From the NCBI GenBank assembly GCA_045596625.1, contig JAZOCU010000083.1, forward strand, positions 1-34,305: a stretch of 34,305 bases of DNA, in the 5' to 3' direction. The translations under genes and the position numbers were made by a program. Origin of the DNA: Firm-04 sp045596625. GTDB lineage: Bacteria > Bacillota > Clostridia > Oscillospirales > Ruminococcaceae. This document shows, piece by piece, positions 24,033-32,049 of this stretch (positions are counted from its first letter, which is position 1; every line of letters begins with the position of its first letter). The notes under the pieces were generated by a model. It was not told the DNA's origin. It did no database searches and saw only the letters and a program-made list of their open reading frames with translations.

Positions 24033-24971
24033 ATGGATCGCCCTTATCGAACGCTCAACAGCTATCTTCGTGAACAATATGGTGTGAAATTACGCAAAAT
24101 CTGTATCGATGGCGGGTTTACCTGTCCCAATCGGGATGGTACCTGCGGTACCGGCGGCTGCGTTTTTTGCGGAGAACGCGGTGCAGGAGAACAGCTCGAT
24201 CCCTCTCTCAGCATTCGTGCGCAGGTGGAGAATGCTCTGGAAAAAAGCGATCCGGATGCAATGTGGATCGCGTATTTCCAGAACTTCACTAATACCTATG
24301 CGGCACCGGATGTGCTGAAGAAACGCTATGATGCAGCACTCTTTGACCCAAGGATCCGTGTGCTGGATATCGGTACCAGACCCGATTGTATCGATGAAGC
24401 AACTGCCGCTTTGCTGGCATCCTATCAGGACCGCTGTGAGGTTTGGGTCGAGCTGGGACTGCAAAGTGCCAATGAACAAACCGCCGCACGGATCAATCGC
24501 GGATATCTCAATGATACCTTTACCCGTGCTGTACGATTGCTGAAACAGTATAATCTGCCGATCATCGTTCACATGATCCTCGGTCTGCCCGGAGAAACCA
24601 AGGAGGATATCCTCAATACCGTAGCATTTCTGAACCGTCATCAGATCGACGGCATTAAGCTGCATAGTCTGTTCGTCATGAAGGATACGGTTCTGGCTGA
24701 CTGGTATCAAAGCGGACAATTTGTCCCAATTTCCATGCAGACCTATATTGAATGGGCAATGGCTGCGCTGACCCATCTTGACCCTGATATCATTGTCCAT
24801 CGACTTCATGGAAATTGCCTGCGCAAGCTGCTTCTGGGACCCGATTGGATCATACGCAGAGATATGATTCTGTATTCCATTGACTGCAGAATGAAACAGA
24901 ACGGTTGGCGCCAGGGCTGCTTTTACTCCAAGGATGTCAGACCGGCTGTTCCATGTGAAACAGCGTATTAA
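24033..24971 (+). CDS. Radical SAM protein, YhcC family (TIGR01212)
   Basis: A 312-residue radical SAM protein. The cluster cysteines sit in CPNRDGTCGTGGCVFC (C31, C43, C46), the spaced variant typical of the YhcC/TIGR01212 family rather than the usual CX3CX2C. DIGTRPDCI, WVELGLQSANEQTAARINRG and HMILGLPGETKED follow the family pattern across the barrel, and KLHSLFVMKDT lies in the C-terminal half. The reaction of this family is not established to my knowledge. AAAGGAAAGG (24013-24022) lies 10 bases before ATG 24033. It sits in an operon between the GDSL lipoprotein and the HAD phosphatase, which gives no direct hint. Confidence 0.93.
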   Translation: MDRPYRTLNSYLREQYGVKLRKICIDGGFTCPNRDGTCGTGGCVFCGERGAGEQLDPSLSIRAQVENALEKSDPDAMWIAYFQNFTNTYAAPDVLKKRYDAALFDPRIRVLDIGTRPDCIDEATAALLASYQDRCEVWVELGLQSANEQTAARINRGYLNDTFTRAVRLLKQYNLPIIVHMILGLPGETKEDILNTVAFLNRHQIDGIKLHSLFVMKDTVLADWYQSGQFVPISMQTYIEWAMAALTHLDPDIIVHRLHGNCLRKLLLGPDWIIRRDMILYSIDCRMKQNGWRQGCFYSKDVRPAVPCETAY

Positions 24972-25014
24972 CTGGATTTTTATCGTTTTTTATCAAAAGA
25001 AAGGATTGCTTGCA

Positions 25015-25668
25015 ATGAATAAGACGGTTTTGTTTGATCTGGACGGCACTTTGCTCGATACATTACAGGATCTGCAAGAAAGTCTAAATACAGTACTTGC
25101 TGAATACGGTCAGCCTCAGCACACTTCGGATGAGGTGCGCCGCTTTGTAGGCAATGGTCTGCCAAAGCTTGTGGAACGCGCTCTGAAAAACGGTACTGCA
25201 CATCCGCAATATGAGGAGATCCTGTTGGATGTCCGCAAACAATATTCCAAAAACAGTCGCAATCACACAAAACCCTATGAAGGCATCCTGCCAATGCTGC
25301 AAATCCTACATCAAAAGAAAATGCGTCTGGGTGTGGTATCCAACAAGCCTGATGAAGAGGTCAAACAACTGTGCGCCCATTTTTTCTCCCCGTGGATCAG
25401 CGTTGCCATCGGAGCTGCGCCGGATCGCCCCATCAAGCCTGCTCCGGATGCGGTTTTTCTTGCCATGGAACAGCTCAACAGCACCTTCGGAAATACTGTT
25501 TATGTCGGTGATTCCGAAGTGGATGTACAAACTGCCGCCAATGCCAAGATCGACTGTTGCTGTGTCCTGTGGGGATTCCGAGACCGTGCTTTGCTCACGA
25601 TGCACGGCGCCGCAAGGTTTGCCGAATCGCCCGAAATATTGCTTTCCATTTTAACAGATTCGTTGTAA
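25015..25668 (+). CDS. HAD-superfamily phosphatase, phosphoglycolate phosphatase-like
   Basis: A 217-residue HAD hydrolase of the Gph/PGMB type. Motif I is FDLDGTLLDT with nucleophile D8 and acid/base D10. Motif II is VVSNKP, motif III lies around PIKPAPD, and motif IV is YVGDSEVDVQTA. A small helical cap (about 18-80) lies between motifs I and II. It would remove phosphate from a small metabolite such as 2-phosphoglycolate, but the substrate is not fixed by the sequence. ATG 25015 has AAAGGA 9 bases upstream; an earlier in-frame start at 24934 would overlap the radical SAM gene and is less likely. It is the last gene of its operon; no clear terminator follows. Confidence 0.9.
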   Translation: MNKTVLFDLDGTLLDTLQDLQESLNTVLAEYGQPQHTSDEVRRFVGNGLPKLVERALKNGTAHPQYEEILLDVRKQYSKNSRNHTKPYEGILPMLQILHQKKMRLGVVSNKPDEEVKQLCAHFFSPWISVAIGAAPDRPIKPAPDAVFLAMEQLNSTFGNTVYVGDSEVDVQTAANAKIDCCCVLWGFRDRALLTMHGAARFAESPEILLSILTDSL

Positions 25669-25710
25669 TCCGATGTATGTATCTTTTTCTAAAAAACCTA
25701 CGAAAATGCA

Positions 25711-25739
25711 TTGACTTTTTCTGCATTCTTTGATATAAT
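25711..25739 (+). promoter_or_regulatory. Sigma-A promoter of the PAS-rich pseudo-kinase gene
   Basis: TTGACT (25711-25716), a 17-base spacer and TATAAT (25734-25739), about 50 bases before ATG 25793. Confidence 0.75.
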
Positions 25740-25792
25740 ATTCAAAAAAAACGTCGAATTGATGTGATGCCTGCGAAAGGATGGTGTGGATT

Positions 25793-28700
25793 ATGGCTGA
25801 TGGAATGATGTTTTCTATTGATGCTTCTCTGCTCGATCAGCTGCACGATGCTGTATTTGTTATTGAAACCGGTTCCCTTGCCATTCTCTACCAGAATCCG
25901 GCATCCACTACATTGCTGGAGCCATCCATCGGCTTATGTGCCATGGATGTGATGCCTGCTGCTGTGGTGCGATTTTTGATCGCTTTGAAAGCGCCGTTTA
26001 CTGCCGATCATGTCATCACGCCGGATGAATGCCCGCAGATCCATGATAACATGATCCTGCGCACTGCCGGTCTGACATGGGAGAATCATGATGCCATTCT
26101 GTTTTCTGTGCTCCAATGCAGCGATCTGCCCGAAGCGTCACCGTACTCGCTGCAGCAGCGTGTGCTGGAAGCAACACAGTATCTCGCTTTGACCATCGAT
26201 GCGCAGACTATGCAGACTACATTACTGTATTCGCATCATCCGCTGCTTTCTGCTTTGCAGCGCTTCCCTTCGCTGGATCTATTCAGTGCGTTCTATACAT
26301 CAATTGTTCTGCATCCCGATGACCAACTCGCTTTCCAGAATCTTTTTTCCGAAGCAAGCTGCAAGCGATTCCTTCGCAACGGGACTGCTCCTACGGCTAC
26401 CCTGCGTCATCGTATAAATCAAGAGGATATCTGGGCTTGCTATTCTCTGCGGAGAATGGATCGCAATACCCTGCTGCTCACTGCTACCAACACCGATCTG
26501 CAGCGTCAGCAGGAATCCTCTGCACAATATCAGCGTGCACTGGATGCGCTGTCGCAGCGCAATGCCCATATTCTTTCCGGCGTTTCCGATATTTTCCGAC
26601 TGATGCTGCATATTGATCTGAAAACCCATGCAACTGTTGTTTGCTCTATGCATAAGAGCTTACAGAGTACACTTTCTTATGATATGGTATATCCCTTCGA
26701 GGCTATCGCAGAGGTGCTGCTCTCGCTTGTGCATCCCGATGACGCAAAAACATTGCGTGTGTTCTCGGATCTATCCCAATACAAAATACCGCTGGAGGAA
26801 GACTCCCAGCGCATTCATATCGAATATCGCCGTATTACGCCAAGCCGATCCGGCGGCGATGACACCGAACCCAAATGGACTCGCTCTGTACTTCAGCTGA
26901 TCGGTAATAAGGGTGAAATACCTTCAGAAGCCATTTATGCCGTTCAGGATGTCAACGATCAAAAACGTCGTGAACTGGAAGCGATCCGTAAGAGAGATCA
27001 CTTGCAGCGTAAATTTGATGTACTCATCAAAAACCGCTTCCTCTGCTTTATCGACAGCGATTATCAGGCTCAGGTCTCAGACTGCGCCTTGCTGCATAAC
27101 GGTGAGGTTTCGCATCAATTCACCTGTCCCTTTGAACGACTTTTTGAAATGGCATTTATCCCCTATTGTCATCCTGAAGATATCAAGCTTGTTGCCAAAA
27201 CCTTCATGCCTGATGCAGTGATCGCTGCGGATACTATGGGGAAAAAGCAAGTGGGTCTCACCTATCGTTTCCGCACCCCTGAAGGCTGGAAATGGGTTCG
27301 CTGCGAAATGTATCTGCTGCGTGACGATCGTGATGTGCTCCGATCTATGACCTATATCTCCGATGTTGACGAAGAAGTTCGTGCAACTACCGCAAAAGCC
27401 GAAGCCGAACATCAGCAGCTTATTTTGCGTAAGAAATTCGGCCTTTCGGTACAGGATTCCTACATCAGTATTGACGAAGTCGATCTGGAAGCTGACCGTT
27501 TTTACCATTACCAGCTCGAAAATGATAACTACGTACTCGTTCCTTGGGATCGCCCTTTCAGTCAGTTATGCGAAACCTATCCGGAACAGTTTGTACATCC
27601 CGAACACCTTGAGACTTTCAATCATTATTTCAGCTATCAAGCCATTCTGCGTGCCTCCAGAAATCGCACTGCTTTGATCAAGCAGCAATTTCTCATAGAT
27701 CTTCAACAGAACAAGAATTATATCTGGTGCAGCTTTGCTGCCAGATTCTTCCAGGATGAAAACGGAAAACCGTTCATGATGCTCTATCTTGAGAATATTG
27801 ATCCTGAAGTGCGTGAAAGAGAACAGCGCTTGCAGCAGCTTGAACAAGCCAAGCAGGAGCTCCAGCATACCATCCGCCTTTCCGAACAATCCAGAATCCG
27901 CAAAGCACATTTCTTAACCAATATCACTGCGGATGCCAAACTTTCCTTGAACCATATTGCCGGCTCTCTGACACATTTACGCCAAACGCTTTCACTCTCT
28001 GAAGAACAGCACGATGATTTTACCACCTTGCTCACCGCGTGTGATCATGTTTCCAATATGGTCGAGAATATGCGTGATGTTCTTTTACTGGAAAACCATA
28101 TGCTGCCTCTGATGAAAGAGCCGATCTCCTTGCCTGAACTATTTGCCTCTCTCAAGGATAAGGCGCAGCCCATCCTGCAGGCAAAACAGATCCAACTGAC
28201 TGCATTTGTCAGTCATGTAGTCAACGAAATCGTCTACTGCGATGCAGCACGTCTGCTGCATATTGTGGAGAGCGTATTCCTGCAGATCATACGTGCTCTG
28301 CCCAACGAAGCCAATGTTACACTGCGCTTGACACAATCACCCGGTAAAAAAGATAATACCGCAATCTATGAGTTCTCTATGATCACATACGGCGATCGTT
28401 TTTCACAGGATTTCCAAAAATCTCTTTGTACACCCTTGCGCGCACTCTCCGGCTTGAATCCTATTGAGCGCTCCATGTTTGCAGAAAACGGACAGGATAA
28501 CCTCAATATGCACATTAACAAAAAGCTGATCGCCCTGATGAATGGCAGTCTGGATTCGGTACAGCTTGATGGCGATGCCAGTGCTGTACTGCTGACGATT
28601 CCCTTTGCAATTGCAATGGAGCCGCCTTGTGTATTCCCCAATCTGCATCTGTATCAAAAACGCGCTCTGATCTGGGAGCCTACTCCTCAGGCCGCAATTG

Positions 28701-29470
28701 CACTCAAGGAAATGCTCAGCGAAACCGGTATGCAGATCCAAACGCTGCCTGATGAACAGACAGTCATTGCTACATTGAAGGCGGCGGCTGCCGAGGAGCC
28801 CATTAATGTATTGTTGTTGCCGCAATCGATCCTCAATGCAAACGAGCAATCTCTGCTGCGCATGATGAAATCCATTTCACCCGACACCGCATTCTTGATC
28901 CGCACAGACGTCCCTGCTACGCAGGAATCCTTGCTGGATGCAAAAGCCGTTGATGCGCTGTCGATTCCTTCTCCGATTTTCCGTACGGCTTTGGCGCGGA
29001 ATCTTTGGGCTATCACCAATACTCACACTGCTGCGCCTGAACTGATCGAAGATCTGCCCAATTGCAGCGGAAAACGTGTGCTGCTGATCGCCGCAACCGA
29101 ATCTGTTCTGGAACAAGCTGCTCTGGCCCTCCAAAAGGCGCATGCTACGATTTATAAGGCTTGGAGCGGTGCACAGGCGATCCAGATGCTCTCCAATGCG
29201 CCAATGTATTTCTATGATATGGCCTTCATCGATTTACAGCTTGCCGATGAGATTTCCGGCAGTGAGATTCTCCACACCATTCGCAATATTGATCGGGATG
29301 ATACACATACTATGCCAATTTACGGTGTGACCGATCACCCGTCTCCTAATATCAAACTGCTTGGGCTCACCGATTTCCTTGCAAAGCCCTTACAGCATGA
29401 TGAATTACAAAAACTGCTCACCACACTTGCTTCGTTGCCTCCCCGTCCGGGGAAGCATATTCCCGGATGA
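25793..29470 (+). CDS. PAS-rich hybrid histidine-kinase-like protein lacking catalytic residues
   Basis: A 1225-residue soluble signalling protein with no membrane segment. About five PAS-like modules fill residues 9-680; four carry the same HPDD/HPED/HPEH motif (LHPDDQLAF, VHPDDAKTL, CHPEDIKLV, VHPEHLETF). A coiled coil (about 683-710, QRLQQLEQAKQELQHT) leads into a HisKA-like helix, FLTNITADAKLSLNHI, where the phospho-His is replaced by A713. An ATPase-like region follows without recognisable N, G1 or G2 boxes. Receiver 1 (about 956-1075) has Pro at the Asp position (VLLLPQSIL). Receiver 2 (about 1093-1220) keeps D1147 and K1198 but lacks the acidic pair (VLLIAATES). It is therefore a pseudo-kinase scaffold or ligand sensor. 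ATG 25781 abuts the AAAGG site, so ATG 25793 is preferred. Confidence 0.85.
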   Translation: MADGMMFSIDASLLDQLHDAVFVIETGSLAILYQNPASTTLLEPSIGLCAMDVMPAAVVRFLIALKAPFTADHVITPDECPQIHDNMILRTAGLTWENHDAILFSVLQCSDLPEASPYSLQQRVLEATQYLALTIDAQTMQTTLLYSHHPLLSALQRFPSLDLFSAFYTSIVLHPDDQLAFQNLFSEASCKRFLRNGTAPTATLRHRINQEDIWACYSLRRMDRNTLLLTATNTDLQRQQESSAQYQRALDALSQRNAHILSGVSDIFRLMLHIDLKTHATVVCSMHKSLQSTLSYDMVYPFEAIAEVLLSLVHPDDAKTLRVFSDLSQYKIPLEEDSQRIHIEYRRITPSRSGGDDTEPKWTRSVLQLIGNKGEIPSEAIYAVQDVNDQKRRELEAIRKRDHLQRKFDVLIKNRFLCFIDSDYQAQVSDCALLHNGEVSHQFTCPFERLFEMAFIPYCHPEDIKLVAKTFMPDAVIAADTMGKKQVGLTYRFRTPEGWKWVRCEMYLLRDDRDVLRSMTYISDVDEEVRATTAKAEAEHQQLILRKKFGLSVQDSYISIDEVDLEADRFYHYQLENDNYVLVPWDRPFSQLCETYPEQFVHPEHLETFNHYFSYQAILRASRNRTALIKQQFLIDLQQNKNYIWCSFAARFFQDENGKPFMMLYLENIDPEVREREQRLQQLEQAKQELQHTIRLSEQSRIRKAHFLTNITADAKLSLNHIAGSLTHLRQTLSLSEEQHDDFTTLLTACDHVSNMVENMRDVLLLENHMLPLMKEPISLPELFASLKDKAQPILQAKQIQLTAFVSHVVNEIVYCDAARLLHIVESVFLQIIRALPNEANVTLRLTQSPGKKDNTAIYEFSMITYGDRFSQDFQKSLCTPLRALSGLNPIERSMFAENGQDNLNMHINKKLIALMNGSLDSVQLDGDASAVLLTIPFAIAMEPPCVFPNLHLYQKRALIWEPTPQAAIALKEMLSETGMQIQTLPDEQTVIATLKAAAAEEPINVLLLPQSILNANEQSLLRMMKSISPDTAFLIRTDVPATQESLLDAKAVDALSIPSPIFRTALARNLWAITNTHTAAPELIEDLPNCSGKRVLLIAATESVLEQAALALQKAHATIYKAWSGAQAIQMLSNAPMYFYDMAFIDLQLADEISGSEILHTIRNIDRDDTHTMPIYGVTDHPSPNIKLLGLTDFLAKPLQHDELQKLLTTLASLPPRPGKHIPG

Positions 29471-29481
29471 TATCACAAAAC

Positions 29482-29530
29482 AAACAGCATCCCATTTCGG
29501 AAAAACACCGAATCGGGATGCTGTTTTTCT
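29482..29530 (+). terminator. Intrinsic terminator after the pseudo-kinase gene
   Basis: AAACAGCATCCC (29482-29493) pairs with GGGATGCTGTTT (29515-29526), with CGG/CCG pairing inside the loop, followed by a T run. A-rich sequence on the other side lets it act also for the convergent metallopeptidase gene. Confidence 0.85.
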
Positions 29531-29559
29531 ATTTCATTTCATGCCAATATGTGCCAAGT

Positions 29560-31176
29560 TCATTCGCTGAGTGAACTCTGCTGCAAGCTCAGTGCAATAT
29601 CATCCATCATATCGATGATCGTATCCGCCTCAAACAGCGGTGCGAATCCGCAGTATTCCATAGCATCCATCAGCCGATATTTTCCATCTACAGAAGAAAT
29701 CGCCGAAATTGCCTCATACAAGGCAAGACCTTCCTCGTAATCCTCCTGCATTTGCGAATAAATCTGAAGTGCTGCCATTGCCGATACACCATAACTGATA
29801 TAGTATCCGGGCTGTTCATACAGATGTGTCACCTCAGAAAGCGGAAATACGATGCCGCATTCCTCTGAAATCTCATAATATATTTCTACGACATCCTCTG
29901 CCGTAAGATTCTCCAGATCCTGCATCACACGGATCTCAAATTCTCCGATCGCAAAGCCGGATACTACAGAATCCACCAGATCATACAGCGCTGCAAGCTT
30001 CAGATACTCAGCATAGTCTCCATATATTTCATCATAAAAGGCTGTGAACAGCATTGACATTCCCTGCGACTGCACCTCTGCAATATCAATACAGTTCTCC
30101 TGCAGATACAACGGCGTTGTCTCCCTCCAATCCGAATGGAAATGACCAAACTCATGAACCGCAGAATATAAATCGTAATAATCTCCGCCACGATAATGAT
30201 AGATCATTGCAGATTGTTCATTGGGAAATGTAACCGTATAGCATCCGTCATAGCAATCATCGCCTTCCGCAACGCAATACAACTGCTCGTTCACAAGCTT
30301 CTCTGCAGATTCCAAGATCTCCGATGAAAGCTTTGGCGCATACTGCAGGATCGTTGCAAATGGATCCTCTTCAACGAGATTTGCCTCACTGATCTTATCA
30401 TAGGCATCACTTTCTACCAGTGTTTCATACAGATCATCATAGAGCGGCACCAATTCCTCTACAAGCGTTTCATATAATGCCGATACATCCGCTGCAGTAT
30501 AATCTCTGGAATAGTAATCATACAGAAAATCCGATGTGTCATAGAACGCAAGTGTATCCAGATAGATCTGTGCACACTGCAGATCAATTTCATCATCACT
30601 CAGATCCGAATCATTGGCAATATCATAATAGGAATCCAGCGTTTCGCCATAGTCTGCACTGTCAGATTTGGCATAGGACTTCAATCGAGTTAAACTGATC
30701 GTGATGTAATAGGCTAACCAGTCCTCTTCAATATATGGCGCAAACAGCGCTTGATATGCTGATTTGGAATACCCATTGCAGAACGCCCAGCAAATAAACT
30801 CAGAAGCTATATAATAATCCTCATAGGTACTATCATACATTGCTTCCAAAGCAGGATTATTCCAATCGGCATAGTAATCCAATTGTGCTCGTGAATAGAT
30901 CCCTGCTGCTGCATCCAACTCATGGATAAGCCATTCGATATCACGCTGCAGCGATTCCTCTTGATTGGGCATCGTCCAACGATCCTGCATAGCGGTAATC
31001 GTTTCCTCCATTGCAGTAAGGTCATAACGTTTTGCCTCTTGCTCCGGCGTTAAAACGGCTGAGTTCTTCGTATCCTCTTCACTGCGATCGAAAAACTGAT
31101 TCACCATATCACAGCCGCAAAGTGATATACTGAGCATCAGTGCTGCAAGACCTGCTATGATCCGTTTCGATTTCAT
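29560..31176 (-). CDS. M3-like zinc metallopeptidase lipoprotein
   Basis: A 538-residue predicted lipoprotein (lipobox LCGC with C22). The zinc site is HEFGH (H341, E342, H345), in AVHEFGHFHSDW, with a third ligand E367 in DIAEVQSQGMSMLF. This spacing is that of M3/oligoendopeptidase F-type peptidases (gluzincins). The long helical, very acidic N-terminal half (about 40-300), rich in Tyr, Asp and Glu, fits the M3 fold but is divergent. It would cleave peptides outside the membrane. ATG 31176 has AGAGG about 7 bases upstream. Its promoter overlaps the end of the sigma factor gene upstream. A non-catalytic binding role is possible, but the zinc residues are intact. Confidence 0.82.
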   Translation of the reverse strand: MKSKRIIAGLAALMLSISLCGCDMVNQFFDRSEEDTKNSAVLTPEQEAKRYDLTAMEETITAMQDRWTMPNQEESLQRDIEWLIHELDAAAGIYSRAQLDYYADWNNPALEAMYDSTYEDYYIASEFICWAFCNGYSKSAYQALFAPYIEEDWLAYYITISLTRLKSYAKSDSADYGETLDSYYDIANDSDLSDDEIDLQCAQIYLDTLAFYDTSDFLYDYYSRDYTAADVSALYETLVEELVPLYDDLYETLVESDAYDKISEANLVEEDPFATILQYAPKLSSEILESAEKLVNEQLYCVAEGDDCYDGCYTVTFPNEQSAMIYHYRGGDYYDLYSAVHEFGHFHSDWRETTPLYLQENCIDIAEVQSQGMSMLFTAFYDEIYGDYAEYLKLAALYDLVDSVVSGFAIGEFEIRVMQDLENLTAEDVVEIYYEISEECGIVFPLSEVTHLYEQPGYYISYGVSAMAALQIYSQMQEDYEEGLALYEAISAISSVDGKYRLMDAMEYCGFAPLFEADTIIDMMDDIALSLQQSSLSE

Positions 31177-31231
31177 GTAACATCCTCTGCTTTCACGGTA
31201 CTTAAAAAGAAATAGTGCTTTTGTTTATTGA

Positions 31232-31261
31232 ATTATATCACAAAGGAATCACATTTGTCAA
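31232..31261 (-). promoter_or_regulatory. Sigma-A promoter of the metallopeptidase lipoprotein gene
   Basis: TTGACA (31261-31256), an 18-base spacer and TATAAT (31237-31232). It directly abuts the stop codon of the upstream sigma factor gene (31264-31262). Confidence 0.8.
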
Positions 31262-31951
31262 CTATGTCTCTGTCTGCTCAAAAGCTCTGCGCAGCAACAA
31301 CAATGCTCGTTTCTCAATTCGGGAAACATAAGAACGGCTGATTTGTAAATCATCCGCTACTTCACGCTGTGTTTTGGGCAGATGTCCCATCAGACCATAG
31401 CGCCGAACGATCACAAGTCGCTCACGATCATTCAAATATCGCTCAAGGAAAATATGGAGCTGTTTTTGCTGCATTGCCAATTCGACAGAATCCTCAAGAT
31501 TTTGTTCATCGCAGATGAAATCCATCAAAGTCAGTGCATTGCCGTCTTTATCATATTCCAGAGGCTCATCAAAATAAATCTCATTTGCACATTTTTTTCT
31601 TGCACGATAATGCATTAGAATTTCATTTTCAATACATCGTCCGGCATATGTAGCAAAACGCGCACCCTTCTCAGGATCAAATGAATCCACTGCTTTCATC
31701 AATCCCAGTGTACCGATTGAAATTAGCTCCTCCTGATCACGATCCTGAGCATAAAACTTTTTTGTCATATGCGCAACAAGCCTCAGATTATGTGAAATCA
31801 ACCGTTCTCTCGCCGTGCGATCACCCTTACTAAGCTGCTCTAGGCATTCAACTTCCTCTTGTTTGCTCAATGCACGCGGAAAAGCAGCAGTGTGGTCGAT
31901 GTGCAGCAGAAGAAACACCAATCTGCTGAAATAATTTGATAGAAAATACAT
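31262..31951 (-). CDS. sigK: RNA polymerase sporulation sigma factor SigK
   Basis: A 229-residue sigma-70-family factor close to sigma-K, which directs late mother-cell genes in spore formation. The N-terminus (about 1-20, MYFLSNYFSRLVFLLL) is hydrophobic like the pro-sequence of pro-sigma-K, followed by AFPRALSKQEE. Region 2 has ISHNLRLVAHMTKKF, EELISIGTLGLMKAVDSFDP and RCIENEILMHYRA. Region 4 has TQREVADDLQISRSYVSRIE. ATG 31951 is preferred over TTG 31981 because AAGGCGG (31965-31959) precedes it by 7 bases. The gene is uninterrupted, without a skin-like element. It lies downstream of the GH10-GH43 terminator and upstream of the lipoprotein promoter. Confidence 0.92.
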   Translation of the reverse strand: MYFLSNYFSRLVFLLLHIDHTAAFPRALSKQEEVECLEQLSKGDRTARERLISHNLRLVAHMTKKFYAQDRDQEELISIGTLGLMKAVDSFDPEKGARFATYAGRCIENEILMHYRARKKCANEIYFDEPLEYDKDGNALTLMDFICDEQNLEDSVELAMQQKQLHIFLERYLNDRERLVIVRRYGLMGHLPKTQREVADDLQISRSYVSRIEKRALLLLRRAFEQTET

Positions 31952-32001
31952 ACAATCACCGCCTTGCAGTAGTATATGCAAAGCTGCTTGCCCATTGTTA
32001 C

Positions 32002-32040
32002 AAAAAATCGGCAGATGTCATAAAGACATCTGCCGATTGA
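32002..32040 (-). terminator. Intrinsic terminator after the GH10-GH43 gene
   Basis: AATCGGCAGATGTC (32006-32019) pairs with GACATCTGCCGATT (32025-32038) around a 5-base loop. Read on the minus strand it is followed by a TTTT run. It closes the GH10-GH43 gene just before sigK. Confidence 0.9.
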
Positions 32041-32049
32041 AGTTATGTG

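Noticed and set aside
31970..31998. Sigma-K-like promoter (AC, 18 bases, CATATACTA) upstream of sigK, suggesting autoregulation
   Set aside because: The transcript would start near 31963, inside the ribosome site at 31965-31959, leaving no usable leader. The short motif is likely chance.
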